DNA of 64,000 nt from Patescibacteria group bacterium (GCA_031082005.1 JAVHLR010000001.1:687251-751250); one strand, 5' to 3'. Counted from the first letter of the stretch, positions 29,084-39,126 are shown. A program made the numbers and translations. The notes: generated by a model not told the origin, from the sequence alone.

Positions 29084-30550
29084 ATGCAAATGAAGAAATT
29101 CGCAATTTATTATTTATTAGTCGCAAGCACCTTCCAGCTGCTGGTTCCGACTTATATCCAAGCGCAAACACCGAGCATCGACGCCGGCTTTGATCCTAAT
29201 AGGATTCTTGAAGACGAAGACATCTTCGACGCCAATGGCATGAGCTACGAACGGATGGTCAGTTTCTTGCGTTCCAAAGGCGCTCTAGCCGACTACATCA
29301 CGATCGACATCGACGGCGTACCCAAGACGGCGGCTGAAATAATCTGGCGTGTTTCGCAGACCTACAAGATGAATCCCAAATATCTGCTGGTGCTGCTCCA
29401 AAAAGAACAGTCACTCGTGGAAGACCCTAGCCCCAGTCAACGCCAGATGGATTGGGCTGCTGGATACGGCGTATGCGACTCTTGCAGCAAGAACGATCCA
29501 TCTATCCAAGACTTCAAGGGCTTTGCCTCCCAGCTTGAGTGGGCGGCTAAACAACACCGTGAAAAATACCTGTTCCAGATCCTGATGAAAGGCCGGACGA
29601 TAGCAGGCAAGGCGCCGGGACAAGCTATCCCGATCGACGGGATGATCGTCACTCCGGTCAACAACGCGACCGTAATGCTTTACAGCTATACCCCGCATAT
29701 CCACGGCAACCTGAACCTGTGGCGCATCTGGCACCGCTGGTTCAGCCTGACTTTCCCTGACGGCAGCGTGGTCCGCGGTAAACCTTCCGGCACGACATAT
29801 CTCATCCGTCTGGGCCAGAAACGTCCTTTTGCCAGTCCTGTCGTCATGGCTTCGATGGTAGATGAGAACAAAATCATCGAGACTTCAGACACCGAGTTAG
29901 CCGCGTATGCCGACGGAAGCCTGATCCAATTCCCCAAGTATGCTCTTCTCAAAGATCCCCAAAACCGCATTTGGCTCTTGAGCGACACCGGGCTCCGTCA
30001 CATCGCAAGCATGGAGATATTCAACAAATTCGGCTTCAACCTTGATGAGGTGATCGAGGTCGAGGAGGAAGATATCATCGACTATCCTGTCGCCAAAGCC
30101 ATCGACGAAAACACCCAATTCCCCCAAGGCGTCCTGCTGCAGGATAAAGTCAGCAAAAAAGTCTGGTATGTCGACGACGAAGGCAAGCATCTTATCGCCC
30201 ATCCGACGATCCTCGCCCTCTACTTCAAGAATTGGAAACCGAAACAAGTCACGACCAAGACTCTGGATACCTATGCGACGGCGCCAGATTATACTTTCCA
30301 TAACGCCGAGCTGGTCAAAGGCGAAAAATCAACCGCTGTCTACGTGATGGACGGTGGCGCGCTTCGTGCCATCCCGAGCGCCGAGATATTCGAGAGCATG
30401 GGTTGGAAATGGAAAAACATCGTGACCGTTCCCGACAAACTGATTTCAAGCTATCCTATCGGTGATATCTTTGACCTTAAACCCGTCGCTTCGGTCGCTT
30501 CCGCAGCATCCGAACCGACGCCAACGGCTTCAACCACACCAATGATATGA
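29084..30550 (+). CDS. Secreted protein: lysozyme/transglycosylase-like N-terminal domain plus C-terminal repeats
   Basis: Signal peptide; KMNPKYLLVLLQKEQSLVEDP...WAAGYGVCDSC; degenerate repeats [VI]-[WY]-x-x-x-x-G-x-x-[RH]-x-I-x-[SH]-x-x-I-[FL]. Confidence 0.7.
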   Translation: MQMKKFAIYYLLVASTFQLLVPTYIQAQTPSIDAGFDPNRILEDEDIFDANGMSYERMVSFLRSKGALADYITIDIDGVPKTAAEIIWRVSQTYKMNPKYLLVLLQKEQSLVEDPSPSQRQMDWAAGYGVCDSCSKNDPSIQDFKGFASQLEWAAKQHREKYLFQILMKGRTIAGKAPGQAIPIDGMIVTPVNNATVMLYSYTPHIHGNLNLWRIWHRWFSLTFPDGSVVRGKPSGTTYLIRLGQKRPFASPVVMASMVDENKIIETSDTELAAYADGSLIQFPKYALLKDPQNRIWLLSDTGLRHIASMEIFNKFGFNLDEVIEVEEEDIIDYPVAKAIDENTQFPQGVLLQDKVSKKVWYVDDEGKHLIAHPTILALYFKNWKPKQVTTKTLDTYATAPDYTFHNAELVKGEKSTAVYVMDGGALRAIPSAEIFESMGWKWKNIVTVPDKLISSYPIGDIFDLKPVASVASAASEPTPTASTTPMI

Positions 30551-31338
30551 TCGTTTTCGCCGCCATCGTCCCGCATTCCCCGCTCCTCGTGCCGTCCATC
30601 GGCAAAGAACACCGCGAAAAACTTAGCACCACTCTGGCCGCCATATCAGAAATCGAGCAAGCGCTCTATCTGGCGAAACCAGAGACCATCTGCATCATCG
30701 CGCCGCACGGAAGCCGTTATCCCGACGCGTTCAGCATCAATCTCGCCCAAAAATACGTCGGCAACTTCAAAGCTTTCGGCGATTTCTCCACGACCGTCAC
30801 GGCCAAAGGCGACTTCCTGATGATCGATCACATGCAGCGCAAACTACGCGAAGAAAACGTCCCCTTCACCTTGACGTCCAACGAAGAAGTGGATTACGGC
30901 TACAGCGTACCCATCATGCTCCTGACTTCGCATCTGCCTGAATGGAAACTCATTCCTGTCTCGCCCTCGATGCTGGACGGCAAGGCTCACTATGATTTCG
31001 GAACTCAACTGAAACGCGTCCTGCACGCCGAAGAACATCGCGTAGCCGTGATCGCCAGCGCCGACCTTTCGCACAAACTCGACGCCAATTCACCAGGCGG
31101 GGCGTCCAAAGAAGGGCCTGAATTCGACAAGGCTGTCTGCGATATGGCGCTCGCCAATCAATGGGAACAATTATCCAAACTTCCGTTGGAGATCGTGGAA
31201 AATTCCGGACAATGCGGATATCGGCCGATCATGACCTTACTCGGTACCCTTGATGAAATTAACGTAACGCCGAAAAAACTCTGTTATGAAGCACCCTTCG
31301 GCGTCGGATACCTTACCGCCAGATACGACATCATCTGA
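30547..31338 (+). CDS. LigB/MEMO1-like class III extradiol dioxygenase superfamily protein
   Basis: AIVPHSPLLVPSIGKEHREKL ... CIIAPHGSRYPDAFSIN ... VAVIASADLSHKLDANSPGG. Confidence 0.85.
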   Translation: MIVFAAIVPHSPLLVPSIGKEHREKLSTTLAAISEIEQALYLAKPETICIIAPHGSRYPDAFSINLAQKYVGNFKAFGDFSTTVTAKGDFLMIDHMQRKLREENVPFTLTSNEEVDYGYSVPIMLLTSHLPEWKLIPVSPSMLDGKAHYDFGTQLKRVLHAEEHRVAVIASADLSHKLDANSPGGASKEGPEFDKAVCDMALANQWEQLSKLPLEIVENSGQCGYRPIMTLLGTLDEINVTPKKLCYEAPFGVGYLTARYDII

Positions 31339-33058
31339 CCGGTTGTTCGCGACAATAGTCCCAGCCCTGCGCACCATCCCTGGTGTGGAAATTTTCGATT
31401 ACGCGATAGACAAAAAAAATAATCTCACTCCTGGAAACATCATCCGCATCCCCTTCCGCAAAAAAAATATTCCGGGTCTGATACTTGAAATCAAAAGCGA
31501 GTCCGCATATGCCGCAAAAGCCAAGGATATCGCTGATTCGACTATCCTGCTCGACATCGGCAATACTGGCTGCGACCTGTTGGACGCAACCGCCCAGCGC
31601 ACCCAAAGTTCGCGTCCCAGCGTCTTGACCTCTTGGATCAGACAGATACCCAAACGTGCTTTATCTTTCAAGCCGACCGCACGTCAACTTGCTCTTCAGG
31701 GCAATAAGATAGAGACGACTTTTTCTCTGGATCCGGCCAAAGACCTGATAGATCAAGCGAAGCAGAGTCCAGGGCGTACGCTTATCGTCGTTCCCTGGAT
31801 CAGCCAAGCCCAAAAGATCTCCGTTGCGCTAGGCGTACCCTCCTTGGATTCCACGACCGCCATGGCCAAAGCTTGGAACTCGCTTAAAGCTTTCGCTGAA
31901 TCCACGGAATCAATCTTGGTCACGACCAAAATCGGTGCCTGGCTCGCCTCCGTAGCCGATACCGTACTGGTGCTCGAACCCGAGAATGACGACCATAAAC
32001 AAGACGAAATGGCTCCACGCTACGACGCCAGGTGGCTCATCTCGCAAGCCAATCTATCGCGCCACGACTTGACGGTGAGATATTTTTCACTCACGCCTCG
32101 GCTCGGAGCGAACGTCTTTCCGACCTTCGAGATTTCCGCCGACATCATCCGCGAACCCATCACTAAAGCCAGCCGCTCCGATATCCGCGGCATAAGTTCT
32201 GTTTCGGTGAACAGCATGCGCGAAGCCCTGGAAGACGGACGCAGTGTTTATCTCATCCACCCGATCACAGGCCTGCGTGCCCGTCACACCTGTAGCGACT
32301 GCGGCTGGCAAGCCACCTGTTCCTCTTGCGGCTTCGGGCTATCCGCTGTCGGGAATACGGGTTTATGCAAAAAGTGCGGCCGCAAGGGACAACCGCTGCC
32401 CATCAGCTGCCCTAACTGCCAGGGCACCAAATTCGATCGCAGTGTCGCCGGCATCGAGACGATCAGAGCCCTATTGGAAAAATCATTTGGCGCTGGGACT
32501 CTGACGCCCCTGACGACGACTCAAGCTTTCGAAACAGACTTTGCACCATCATCCTTTGTCTTATTGACTGATATAGATCTGCTCGCCGGAGCGCTTGAGG
32601 ATATCCGCCGCCGCGAGCGCCTAATCATTGCTTGGCGTCGCTTGACGGCAAAAATCCAAGCCTCGTCAGCCATTTTGATGGTACAGGGCAAGGACACCTC
32701 TCTGGGAGAGTGCCTGTCTTGGCTTACTCCGCAAGGCCTAAAGACAGCTTGGGACAAAGAGATGGCTGACCGCGCACTCTTTGGCTATCCACCGGCAAAA
32801 CGGCTGATCAAGCTGCTGGTCGACGGCAATATGTCGTCCGCCACCGCCATACTTAAAGACATCACAAACGTAGTACCAAGCGGCTTCCAGCTCAATGGAC
32901 CTTTTCCCGTGCCTTTTCGAGCCGACACGCGAACTGCGCGCTGGGTCATCCAGCTCACCTGTCCAGCCGAAACACGGGACCATGAGCTATCCGAAATGCT
33001 CAAACCCTTCCGCTCCAAGGCCCTGATTGACCTTGACCCGATTGCCTTTTTCAGCTAG
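31286..33058 (+). CDS. priA: PriA-like primosomal protein N', helicase motifs degenerate
   Basis: N-terminal PriA DNA-binding region (TIVPALRTIPGVEIFDYAIDKKNNLTPGNIIRIPFRKKNIPGLILEI), Cys-rich zinc region CSDCGWQATCSSC..CKKCGRKGQPLPISCPNC, priA-def-fmt context; exact start uncertain. Confidence 0.8.
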   Translation: MKHPSASDTLPPDTTSSDRLFATIVPALRTIPGVEIFDYAIDKKNNLTPGNIIRIPFRKKNIPGLILEIKSESAYAAKAKDIADSTILLDIGNTGCDLLDATAQRTQSSRPSVLTSWIRQIPKRALSFKPTARQLALQGNKIETTFSLDPAKDLIDQAKQSPGRTLIVVPWISQAQKISVALGVPSLDSTTAMAKAWNSLKAFAESTESILVTTKIGAWLASVADTVLVLEPENDDHKQDEMAPRYDARWLISQANLSRHDLTVRYFSLTPRLGANVFPTFEISADIIREPITKASRSDIRGISSVSVNSMREALEDGRSVYLIHPITGLRARHTCSDCGWQATCSSCGFGLSAVGNTGLCKKCGRKGQPLPISCPNCQGTKFDRSVAGIETIRALLEKSFGAGTLTPLTTTQAFETDFAPSSFVLLTDIDLLAGALEDIRRRERLIIAWRRLTAKIQASSAILMVQGKDTSLGECLSWLTPQGLKTAWDKEMADRALFGYPPAKRLIKLLVDGNMSSATAILKDITNVVPSGFQLNGPFPVPFRADTRTARWVIQLTCPAETRDHELSEMLKPFRSKALIDLDPIAFFS

Positions 33059-33091
33059 ACTGAATGACTATTTAGGATAAAAATAGAGTAC

Positions 33092-33580
33092 ATGGGCAAA
33101 ATCTACAAAATCGTCACGGTTCCAGCCAAAACGCTACGTCAGCGCTCGGTTGAAGTTGACCCAAAAAGCATCGGCACGCCGGAGTTCCAAAGCTTTCTCG
33201 ACGATTTGATAGCCACCATGGACTCCCAATCCAGTCCGGCCGGGATCGCTGCGCCGCAGGTCGGACGCAACGAACGCATCTTTATCGTCAACGAACGCTG
33301 GGGACCCAAGGTTTTCATCAATCCCGAAATCGAAGTGCTGTCTGAAGCCATTGTAGAAAGCGAAGAAGGCTGTTTCAGCGTACCTGGCGTCTGGGGCATC
33401 GTACCGCGTGCCAAAAAAGTCCGCCTCAAAGCCCTCGATCGTCATGGCCGTAAAATGGAGATAGTTGCACGTGCTTTCGAAGCCATCGTTCTGCAACATG
33501 AATTCGATCACCTCGAAGGCGTACTGTTCATCGATAAAATGACACACACCACAAAAGGCGAAAACACCAAATCAGTCTGA
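33092..33580 (+). CDS. def: Peptide deformylase
   Basis: PAGIAAPQVG, EGCFSVPG, LQHEFDHLEGVLFID. Confidence 0.97.
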   Translation: MGKIYKIVTVPAKTLRQRSVEVDPKSIGTPEFQSFLDDLIATMDSQSSPAGIAAPQVGRNERIFIVNERWGPKVFINPEIEVLSEAIVESEEGCFSVPGVWGIVPRAKKVRLKALDRHGRKMEIVARAFEAIVLQHEFDHLEGVLFIDKMTHTTKGENTKSV

Positions 33581-33582
33581 CC

Positions 33583-34521
33583 ATGAAAAAAATCATCTTC
33601 TTCGGCACGTCCGATTTTGCCGTACCAGCACTAAAAGCCCTCCTTAACGACGAGCGTTTCGAGGTCGTCGGAGTCGTCACTCAAGCCGACAAACCCGTCG
33701 GCCGCCACGCCATCCTGACTCCACCGGCCATAAAAAAATTTCTCGCTTCCGCCGTACCTGCACGAACAGGGATTCCGATAAAACAACCCCTCAAGCTCAA
33801 GGATGAGGACTTCAAGTCTTGGATAACCGATATCGGACCGAGCTGTGACGCCTTCGTCATCGTATCCTACGGCAAAATCCTTCCGCAGTGGCTTTTGGAT
33901 CTGCCGAAAAAAGGCATCGTTAATGTACACGGCTCGTTGTTGCCTCGTTGGCGCGGCGCCTCTCCGATCCAAGCCGCTATCGCAGCCGGGGATGCTTTGA
34001 GCGGCGTAACCGTCATGCTGATCGACGCCGAAATGGATCACGGTCCGCTTTTGGCGACGGCTGACGAAAAAATCCTTGCTGAAGATACGGGCAGTACGCT
34101 CCATGACAGATTGGCGCTACTCGGCGGTCACATACTGCCCGACATCCTTTCCGACTATCTGGAAGGAAAAATCCAGCCGCAAGAACAGGACCACGAAAAA
34201 GCGACATACTGCAAGATACTGTCACGCGACGACGGTAAGCTGGATTTCACCAAGACCGCTGACGAACTCGAACGCCTCATACGCGCCTATGATCCATGGC
34301 CTGGGACCTGGATGGAAATTGACGGTAAGCGCGTCAAGATCCTGTCAGCGAAAATCAGTCAGAAAGCAGACGAAACAAAGCCTGCTGATCGCTTCGTCCG
34401 CAACAGCTCACCCTGCATCACCTGCGCTGACGGTACCGTTCTGGAGATAGTCCGTCTCCAACCCGAAGGCAAAAAGGCCATGGAAGGCAGTGATTATTTA
34501 AGGGGCAAAAAGAGCTGGTGA
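33583..34521 (+). CDS. fmt: Methionyl-tRNA formyltransferase
   Basis: IIFFGTSDFAVPALKAL ... SYGKILPQWLLDLPKKGIVNVHGSLLPRWRGASPIQAAIAAGD. Confidence 0.97.
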   Translation: MKKIIFFGTSDFAVPALKALLNDERFEVVGVVTQADKPVGRHAILTPPAIKKFLASAVPARTGIPIKQPLKLKDEDFKSWITDIGPSCDAFVIVSYGKILPQWLLDLPKKGIVNVHGSLLPRWRGASPIQAAIAAGDALSGVTVMLIDAEMDHGPLLATADEKILAEDTGSTLHDRLALLGGHILPDILSDYLEGKIQPQEQDHEKATYCKILSRDDGKLDFTKTADELERLIRAYDPWPGTWMEIDGKRVKILSAKISQKADETKPADRFVRNSSPCITCADGTVLEIVRLQPEGKKAMEGSDYLRGKKSW

Positions 34522-34546
34522 AGCGCTTCTTAACGCCCGATACCGG

Positions 34547-36736
34547 TCACTGCTCTGCGCTAGCTCCTCGTTTTTGAGAAGTCAGCTTCCACCATCTCCA
34601 AATAATCTCCATCTCTGGTTCCGGTCCCGACCCACCTCCACGAATAACAGCACTCTTATCGTAGCTTCCGGCACGAACATCACGAAACTTACGGACCACT
34701 TCCAGGAAAGGTCCGAATTTTTCTGGTTCACCCTGGGAGTTCATGCCCAGATAGGCGACAAACTGTTCTACTTCCTGAAGCGTCATGTATTCCGGATTCG
34801 GCATCAAATTACCGTTACTCACGTCAACATTCAAACTAAGCATACCCTGATCCGAAATCACCTTAGCGTAAACAACAACCCCACGACGCGCCAATATCTC
34901 TAACGCTTTCTCGCCATCCGGGTCTAACCGAAACACATTTACATATACTCGCCTGATCCCCGATTCAGCGATTATTTCAGCCTCATCAACAGAGAGATTG
35001 TCATAACTTAAAGAAACACCTCGTTGCCAGCGCAAAGGATTGACCTTATTCTGGAGACTCACCGCTGATAGGACGCGCCTCAGCTGATTTAGGGGAATAT
35101 GCAACGGGATGTCTCGTGCAACCGGATCAGGCGGCGTATTGATCCGCAGCGTCTGAAAATAATACGCGTAGCCGTCCATACCTTGACGTTTCCGCGACGC
35201 ATTCTTCTGGAGCGAGGACAAGAAATTCTCCGATAAATTACCTTCTTCATCCGTCGATATGGCCAGTTCCACTCCACGCAAGCGTAACATCTCTTCCAAC
35301 GAATCTTCGCTCCACCCATCTACTCTACCGAATAAATACTGACCGACCAAAATAGGCGCGGCAGGGCTGCTGTTCAGAGCTCTCACGCTTTCCCTACTGG
35401 GCGAATAGAAATCGGTCGCGTCCAATGTCTGATGGTTATATGGATTACTGATTTTCTTAAGCCTCTTTTGCGCTTCATCCGCGCCAGGATCACCGATCAA
35501 AAGTTCAAATTCCAGCGTATGGTACGTCTTTTCATACTCGTCCCTCGCTATCGGCCGCAAACCCTGCCTCACCGACTGCCTCAAGACGTAATCCGAACTG
35601 CGCAATTTACCCTCGACGACTATCCCATCATCAACGGGCTGATTAACGACAAAATCGATCCTAGGCCCTTGCCGTACATCGCGCTTCTTATCCGCAGCGG
35701 CCTTAAGTTGAATCGGTTTCTCCGCAACAAGTGCTTCTTTCAACTTTGCGCTTTCCGCATATACGGTGCCTATCGATTCGGCGGCTGAATCAGCTCCCGG
35801 GATTACGACCAAAGGCGGCTCCAGCCGATAAGTGTCCTCTGTTTCTTTATCCAACAAGACCGCGTACTCGTGTTGCTGAATCTTATTCTTTCCCAATACA
35901 AAGCGCTCTTGCTGTTCGTGGGGCAAACCCTTGATGACCAGCTCGAAAACTATCAGTTCAGCGCCAGTGATGGAAAAACAATTACGTTTATTCGTCAAAA
36001 AATATTCAGTGACTGAACCCTGACCCCAATCGTAATCGTCATCGTTCCTGAACATGCCTTTGACGACATCCCTGATCTCATCCTCCTCAAGATCATCCCC
36101 GATCTGCGACAAGATTTTCTGTGCCATTTTTTCCGCTTTCCTTCTCGCTTTCTCCACCCTCTCGTCATCTACACCGTTTATTTTTTCCAGATTGAAATAT
36201 AAATCACCAAAACTCAAGGTTTCACCTTGTTCGAACTTATTTCGCGCATCCTGTTTGAACCGCTCGAGGGCTTTTTCATCCCGCCTCTCCAATCTCTCGC
36301 GCACCCGCTCACCGACCTTCGAGCGTTCCCGCTCGCTCTGCGGCCGCAATATCTGGTCAGGCATCTCCCACTGTTCTCTTACTTCCTCCGAAACGTCCGG
36401 TTGGGTCGATGATAAGGACCTTCCGACATCAGGTATCAATGGTGCGTGCAGACCAAACGCCACTAAACCAGCCCTAAATATGGGTTTTCTCGACAACTCC
36501 CTCCACCAAGATAACCGCACGGCAGGTACAGGTATTACCTCATCGTCCTTCTTGGCGCTATCTTGTTTGATGCTGGATTTCAGTTGCTCGATTTTTTTTC
36601 GCCTGGTTTCATCATCGATTTGAGCCGCTTCACGGTTTAAAGCTATCCCCTCAATATATTCACTTTCCCGCTGCTCCTCCCGCACACTATGCTCCCTGAA
36701 ATCAACGTGCTCCTTTTTATCTAATTTTTCCGCCAT
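34547..36736 (-). CDS. Large hypothetical protein (729 aa), charged N-terminal region
   Basis: Long uninterrupted ORF with charged coiled-coil-like N-terminus; no recognised family. Confidence 0.7.
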   Translation of the reverse strand: MAEKLDKKEHVDFREHSVREEQRESEYIEGIALNREAAQIDDETRRKKIEQLKSSIKQDSAKKDDEVIPVPAVRLSWWRELSRKPIFRAGLVAFGLHAPLIPDVGRSLSSTQPDVSEEVREQWEMPDQILRPQSERERSKVGERVRERLERRDEKALERFKQDARNKFEQGETLSFGDLYFNLEKINGVDDERVEKARRKAEKMAQKILSQIGDDLEEDEIRDVVKGMFRNDDDYDWGQGSVTEYFLTNKRNCFSITGAELIVFELVIKGLPHEQQERFVLGKNKIQQHEYAVLLDKETEDTYRLEPPLVVIPGADSAAESIGTVYAESAKLKEALVAEKPIQLKAAADKKRDVRQGPRIDFVVNQPVDDGIVVEGKLRSSDYVLRQSVRQGLRPIARDEYEKTYHTLEFELLIGDPGADEAQKRLKKISNPYNHQTLDATDFYSPSRESVRALNSSPAAPILVGQYLFGRVDGWSEDSLEEMLRLRGVELAISTDEEGNLSENFLSSLQKNASRKRQGMDGYAYYFQTLRINTPPDPVARDIPLHIPLNQLRRVLSAVSLQNKVNPLRWQRGVSLSYDNLSVDEAEIIAESGIRRVYVNVFRLDPDGEKALEILARRGVVVYAKVISDQGMLSLNVDVSNGNLMPNPEYMTLQEVEQFVAYLGMNSQGEPEKFGPFLEVVRKFRDVRAGSYDKSAVIRGGGSGPEPEMEIIWRWWKLTSQKRGASAEQ

Positions 36737-36759
36737 ACTAGGTTGCTATGCAAAATTAT

Positions 36760-39126
36760 TTAAGATTTTGGTTTTACGCTCTCCACCATCCCCTCACCCA
36801 AGAACAGAAACGCAAAACCTAGCGGATGATTGAGATAAGGGGTGAAGAAATGTAAGACTGCCAAGGCGAACAAAGATGAAACTGCACCGACGCGCAGCCA
36901 TCGTGGTTCTTCAGTCCTCCAGATACGCCAACCGAGCGAAATCAATATCCATAACATGACGGGAACACCCAGGACACCGAATTTTATCCAGTGCTCCAGC
37001 CAGCCCCATTCAAAAGCGTAAGTCTCGAATGTCCCACCCGTAGATTGGACGACTCTTGGGTCTTTGGATTCATACGTCACAGTCGCGCCAAAGCCCGAAC
37101 CAAGGATCGGATGCTCCGATATCTTTTCCCACATCTTCGGCAATAATTTCCAGCGGCTGACGGCGGCTTCCTCGCCCATATTTGCGCGCTTGATCACCGC
37201 ATCGGCGAAAGATCCGAAAGCAACGTAAGGGATCGGGAAAAGCAAAGCGACCAAGACCAGAATGACGGAGAAGACACCAGCCGAAACGACCATCTTCGCC
37301 TTCTTGAAGTCCAATTGCTTAAGAGTCAAAATTCCGACCAGCACCAAGCCTACAGCTGCACCCATCCAGAAGCTTCGCGATAAACCAATCAGCAACACCG
37401 AACCACTGACCACCATAACCCACCATGCGATCTTCTTGTCAGTGTTCTTTTTTTTGTCATCCTGAACGAAGCGCAGCGCAGTCGAAGGATCTTTAGCACT
37501 AGACAAAATCCACGCCAACGAGAGCAGCATGGCCGCGACTTCGAACACATGAGACTGGAAGAAGACGCGCCAAACATTTTGTCCCGCGAAAGTAATCTCA
37601 CCCACCCCGCTCCGTCTTATCCAGATATACAGGCTATCCGTGAACCATAAACCGTGCGAAAAGACATATTCGATTAAAAGCGTCTTCAGCGTAACCCAAA
37701 ATATCCCCACAACCGCTATCGGGACCAAAGTCGAAACCAGTTCTTTTCTTTTTCGATAAGATATGTCGAGCACAGGAATCAGCAGCAGAAGATCCACCCA
37801 GGCGTTCGCGTCGCTGAAGATGAAACGGTGGTCGCCGCTTTGCCATCCACGGATGAAAGCGAAGACAAGAAGCGCGGCTAAGACGAGATACTGCCAACGA
37901 CCTGACAACACCCGCCCTACCTTTCCTGTCATCCCGGCCAAGCGCAACGCGAGCCGGGAACTGGATCCCGCGTCTTTGCCCGGGATAACCAAATTAAGTA
38001 GCCATCCCGCAAAAAACGCGACAAAAAATGCGATACGCAGAGAAACCGTATCCGGCCACACGCCAATCTGGAAAAGATACCCTTTCGACCCCAACATCAG
38101 CTCCAAAAATAATGCAGTCAACGCCAGCTCCGGTTTTTTCCACGCCCAATAGAAAACTAAAGCCGAAAGCCCGGCTGCTATCGCGCTATTCAGCCAGCTG
38201 ACGTTCAAGGCTAGATACGAAAGCAGCTCGAGGCCAGCCAATGCCAAAAACCATTTACCAGCCGTCTGCCTGAAAAAATTCACCGCATCGACCGTCAACA
38301 AACCAAAAGGGACAGCAAGTGCTATAAGCCAATGCCTCCAACCCGGATGCCATTTGGCGAAATATTGCTCTAGGCTTGTCGTAAAATATCTTTGGCGCAA
38401 CGGCTGGAATTCCTTGGCGAAGGATTGTCCGAGATGGTGTATGACCGTCACTTGTGGCAGATAGGTCACATTCCAACCCTTTAACCTCGCCGTCTTGCAG
38501 AAATCCACCTCCTCCATCCAGATGAAATACCTTTCATCATACCCCAAACCTTGATCCACCAACTCTTTCCTGACCAGGAAACACGCGCCCATGACCTGGT
38601 CCACGTTTTGTTCCTTGTCCAGATCGATATCACTACCGAAATACTTCTTCAACCAAGGCAACCAGGGAAAGAAATGTGCGATCTTGAGGACGATCGACAG
38701 TTGGTCCATTAATCCGGGAAACCGTCTTACGCTCTCTTGCGTCCCGCCATTGGGATAGACCAGTTTAGGACCAAAAATCCCTGCCCGCGGCCGGTCATCG
38801 GCCAGCTTCACCAACTTCGTCAATGATCCCGCTGGAGACTCCGTATCCGGATTCAGGAATAGCACATAACGTGCATCTGATCCCTTCGCGCCGATGTTAC
38901 ATGCCTTCGCAAAACCTAAGTTGGCGTCATTCACGATCACCTTCAAAGGCAAGGAATGCTTCATCCCGACGTCTCTCGCCAACGTCACGCTGTCATCGCT
39001 CGATACATTATCGACGACCACACATTCCCAATCCAAGCCCTCACAGGCCTGCGGCAAACTCAAAAGATTCTTCTCCAGTAGATCCGAAACGTTCCACGAA
39101 ACTATGACAATCCTCAAATCTTTCAT
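36760..39126 (-). CDS. GT2 glycosyltransferase fused to an O-antigen ligase/polymerase-like membrane region
   Basis: MKDLRIVIVSWNVSDLLEKNLLSL...VLFLNPDTESPAGSL then more than 8 TM segments with HPILGSGFGATVTYES; ATGA overlap with upstream GT2; contains two in-frame REP-like inserts. Confidence 0.85.
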   Translation of the reverse strand: MKDLRIVIVSWNVSDLLEKNLLSLPQACEGLDWECVVVDNVSSDDSVTLARDVGMKHSLPLKVIVNDANLGFAKACNIGAKGSDARYVLFLNPDTESPAGSLTKLVKLADDRPRAGIFGPKLVYPNGGTQESVRRFPGLMDQLSIVLKIAHFFPWLPWLKKYFGSDIDLDKEQNVDQVMGACFLVRKELVDQGLGYDERYFIWMEEVDFCKTARLKGWNVTYLPQVTVIHHLGQSFAKEFQPLRQRYFTTSLEQYFAKWHPGWRHWLIALAVPFGLLTVDAVNFFRQTAGKWFLALAGLELLSYLALNVSWLNSAIAAGLSALVFYWAWKKPELALTALFLELMLGSKGYLFQIGVWPDTVSLRIAFFVAFFAGWLLNLVIPGKDAGSSSRLALRLAGMTGKVGRVLSGRWQYLVLAALLVFAFIRGWQSGDHRFIFSDANAWVDLLLLIPVLDISYRKRKELVSTLVPIAVVGIFWVTLKTLLIEYVFSHGLWFTDSLYIWIRRSGVGEITFAGQNVWRVFFQSHVFEVAAMLLSLAWILSSAKDPSTALRFVQDDKKKNTDKKIAWWVMVVSGSVLLIGLSRSFWMGAAVGLVLVGILTLKQLDFKKAKMVVSAGVFSVILVLVALLFPIPYVAFGSFADAVIKRANMGEEAAVSRWKLLPKMWEKISEHPILGSGFGATVTYESKDPRVVQSTGGTFETYAFEWGWLEHWIKFGVLGVPVMLWILISLGWRIWRTEEPRWLRVGAVSSLFALAVLHFFTPYLNHPLGFAFLFLGEGMVESVKPKS
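37456..37495. repeat. REP-like element inside CDS (GTCATCCTGAACGAAGCGCAGCGCAGTCGAAGGATCTTTA)
   Basis: ATCCT...AGGAT hairpin; encodes AKDPSTALRFVQDD in the host protein. Confidence 0.75.
37929..37987. repeat. REP-like double-hairpin element inside CDS
   Basis: TCCCGGC...GCCGGGA and ATCCCG...CGGGAT stems; encodes VIPGKDAGSSSRLALRLAGMTG. Confidence 0.75.
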
